Below, piece after piece: positions 62,340 to 64,000 of a stretch of DNA of 64,000 nt; position 1 is the stretch's first letter, and every line of letters begins with the position of its first letter. A program made the translations under genes and the position numbers. The DNA lies in contig CM067095.1 in NCBI GenBank assembly GCA_034008185.1, forward strand, positions 7,610,610-7,674,609, in the 5' to 3' direction. Under the pieces are notes generated by a model, which saw only the letters and a list, made by a program, of their open reading frames with translations, had not been told where the DNA came from and made no database searches. Origin of the DNA: Gorsachius magnificus (taxonomy: Eukaryota > Chordata > Aves > Pelecaniformes > Ardeidae).

Positions 62340-64000
62340 GCTTAGATAAACAGATATGAACTAATTAATTGGGCTGCTTAAATATTTACCTCTATTTTTA
62401 TCCTGGCTGACACTCCAAATATTAGTGAAGTGTGAGATCTTAACACTTTTTGATGAGCTTGCTCATGGATCAAATGTTTAAGATTATTTACTCCGGATCA
62501 AGGACTCTGCTTGGTAATGACGCCTTGCATCTTCCTAACCATGTTCTATAATTTAATTTATTCTTTTTTGCCACTATAGCAAGATGTGACATTTGCATGT
62601 CTGAATCCTATGGCACACAAACATTTTCCTTTGAAAGGCCATGAATGCAAAATGGAATTAAAGGTTTCATACTGAATTCAGTGTGTAATGTGGATCCTCA
62701 TATGACCCGCTGTCTTAAAGATTGATACCGTGGTTGCCTGTAGTCTGAAATGTGTTTAGAAAGCTGGTAGAAATCACTATGCAACTCCACCAGGTGTCAT
62801 CAGTGGAATATTTTGGGATGTTGGCTTGTCTAACCAATGAACATATTTTATTATATGCTCCAAAGAAGTTGTTTAAGAAGAAATTGTGATTGATTCTTTT
62901 GAAGTCCACTATATGATTTTCAAAGACAGCTTGGTTTCAAAACTCCCAATACCAGGGAGATAATAAGTTAGAGACTATGCAGTAGTCATCCTTTCTAAAA
63001 AGTGGTGGAATGAGCAGGACCAACAACAGAATATATTTGATCTCAGCCTGATGCTCATAAGACTACTTGTTTCTTAAGTCTAAGCTAAATACTCATTCCC
63101 TTCAGATGTTTAATAACTACTCCTGTCAAGCTCACTGTACACATTTTTGATAGAAACAGTTTATATATAATTTATCTTGGAATTTCATCAATTTCAAACA
63201 TCCAGTTTATTGCAAGATAGTTCTTCAAGCATTTTTATCTCAAAATATGATCCCTTCTGTATAAGCATTTGATATTCTGTCTTTTGGTTGCTGTGGTCTG
63301 CAGAGCCTCTTTTTGGGGTAATTCTGGGGCTGCACTTCATGTGACTGGAAGGTAATTTACTAGATGACCAAAATGGAAATATTCTCCATTGTGTGTTTAG
63401 ACCATATTTGAAGGGCTTATGAAAAGGAAGGGAGCACAGATAAAGGATGGCAGGGTGGACCATAGGCGCAGTGCATCTTGCTGGTATGTTGTAGGCTGGT
63501 CACCTTGATTCATATTATCTGCATTTTTGTGTAGGAAGAATTGACTGTGATTTCACTGAGCTTTCTTGTTTTTCTTACAGTGCCATATAAAATAAATTGC
63601 TTGAACAGAATTTTCAATAAACTGAATCTCCAACTAGAGGGACAAGTATAAATTTAGTTTAATTAAAAGGACTAAAATCAGGCAGGAAGGGAGATTATCT
63701 AGCAAGAACCCTTAATCTGCTAGGAGATAGCTCTGTTGCTAATAACAAGCCCAGTTAATAGATGCAGCAGAGTCTAGAATGTTTTTTTTTGCTCTCTCAA
63801 CTTCATCATGTTTGCAGCTGTTTCTCCTCCCTTTTTCTTTATTTCATTAAAAAATATTCATGAAAATGAAACATGGTTCCATCTTCTGCAGGTTGTGCTG
63901 CCATAATTTGAAACTGTTTTTTCACCAGTTTTCAGTGGCTAGTAAGTGTCGGAGTTTTTCTTCTGTGTCTGTGTCCCATGACAGACCCCAAAAGTAACAG

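Larger units (their letters stand above)
41430..64000 (+). other. Long intron, probably RIMBP2 intron 1
   Basis: This 22.6-kb stretch has no convincing coding exon. It contains MIR-like remnants (44585, 47335, 53265, 60770), short tandem and simple repeats (47855, 55608, 62313) and one exon candidate at 48839. There are no CR1 copies with recognisable ends and no RNA genes that I can identify. The first 1-2 kb (about 41700-42300) looks like compositionally varied unique sequence of the kind often conserved beside neural promoters, but I cannot test that. Confidence 0.5.

Overview
This window is vertebrate nuclear DNA, almost certainly from a bird. It is AT-rich and intron-dominated, has canonical GT-AG exons, and carries 5'-truncated CR1 LINEs of the avian type, an avian-type LTR and a few worn MIR-like SINEs. 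I cannot fix the species; the LTR type and the A/C-rich tracts suggest a non-galliform bird. There are no bacterial-style operons, CRISPR arrays or RNA genes that I can support. Most open frames on either strand are chance or lie in repeats.

Region 1 (1 to about 15,800, + strand) is the syntaxin-2 gene (STX2, also called epimorphin) from intron 1 to the 3' end. Eight internal coding exons (2348-10514) have the sizes and phases of the syntaxin family and encode the N-terminal Habc bundle, the linker and the Qa-SNARE helix. Two alternative membrane-anchor exons follow. Exon 10a (from 11878) has its own stop codon and then a strong splice donor (12006), so it can be included or skipped. Exon 10b (from 13440) encodes a different hydrophobic tail. 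A 3' UTR of about 2.2 kb ends near AATAAA signals at 15738 and 15799. Exon 1 with the start codon lies upstream of the window.

Region 2 (about 15,800 to 27,770) is intergenic or early intron. It holds a GC-rich patch just after STX2, two CR1 copies and two MIR-like remnants.

Region 3 (about 27,775 to 38,116, + strand) is a chain of phase-0 exons. The last two (37049-37273 and 37982-38116) closely resemble the N-terminal coiled coil of RIM-binding proteins as I remember TSPOAP1/RIMBP1. RIMBP2 is the expected neighbour of STX2 in amniotes, so I read these as N-terminal extension exons of a long RIMBP2 isoform upstream of the usual start. RIM-binding proteins tether Ca2+ channels to the presynaptic release site, and syntaxin-2 is a fusion SNARE, so the neighbours act in related steps of exocytosis.

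Region 4 (about 41,000 to 64,000) begins with a promoter-like GC-richer block ending in a good splice donor at 41429, probably a noncoding first exon of the shorter RIMBP2 transcript. The rest looks like one very long intron with scattered MIR-like remnants, simple repeats and two low-confidence exon candidates (40717-40830 and 48839-48940). No canonical RIMBP2 SH3 or fibronectin exons are visible, so the rest of the gene should lie to the right.
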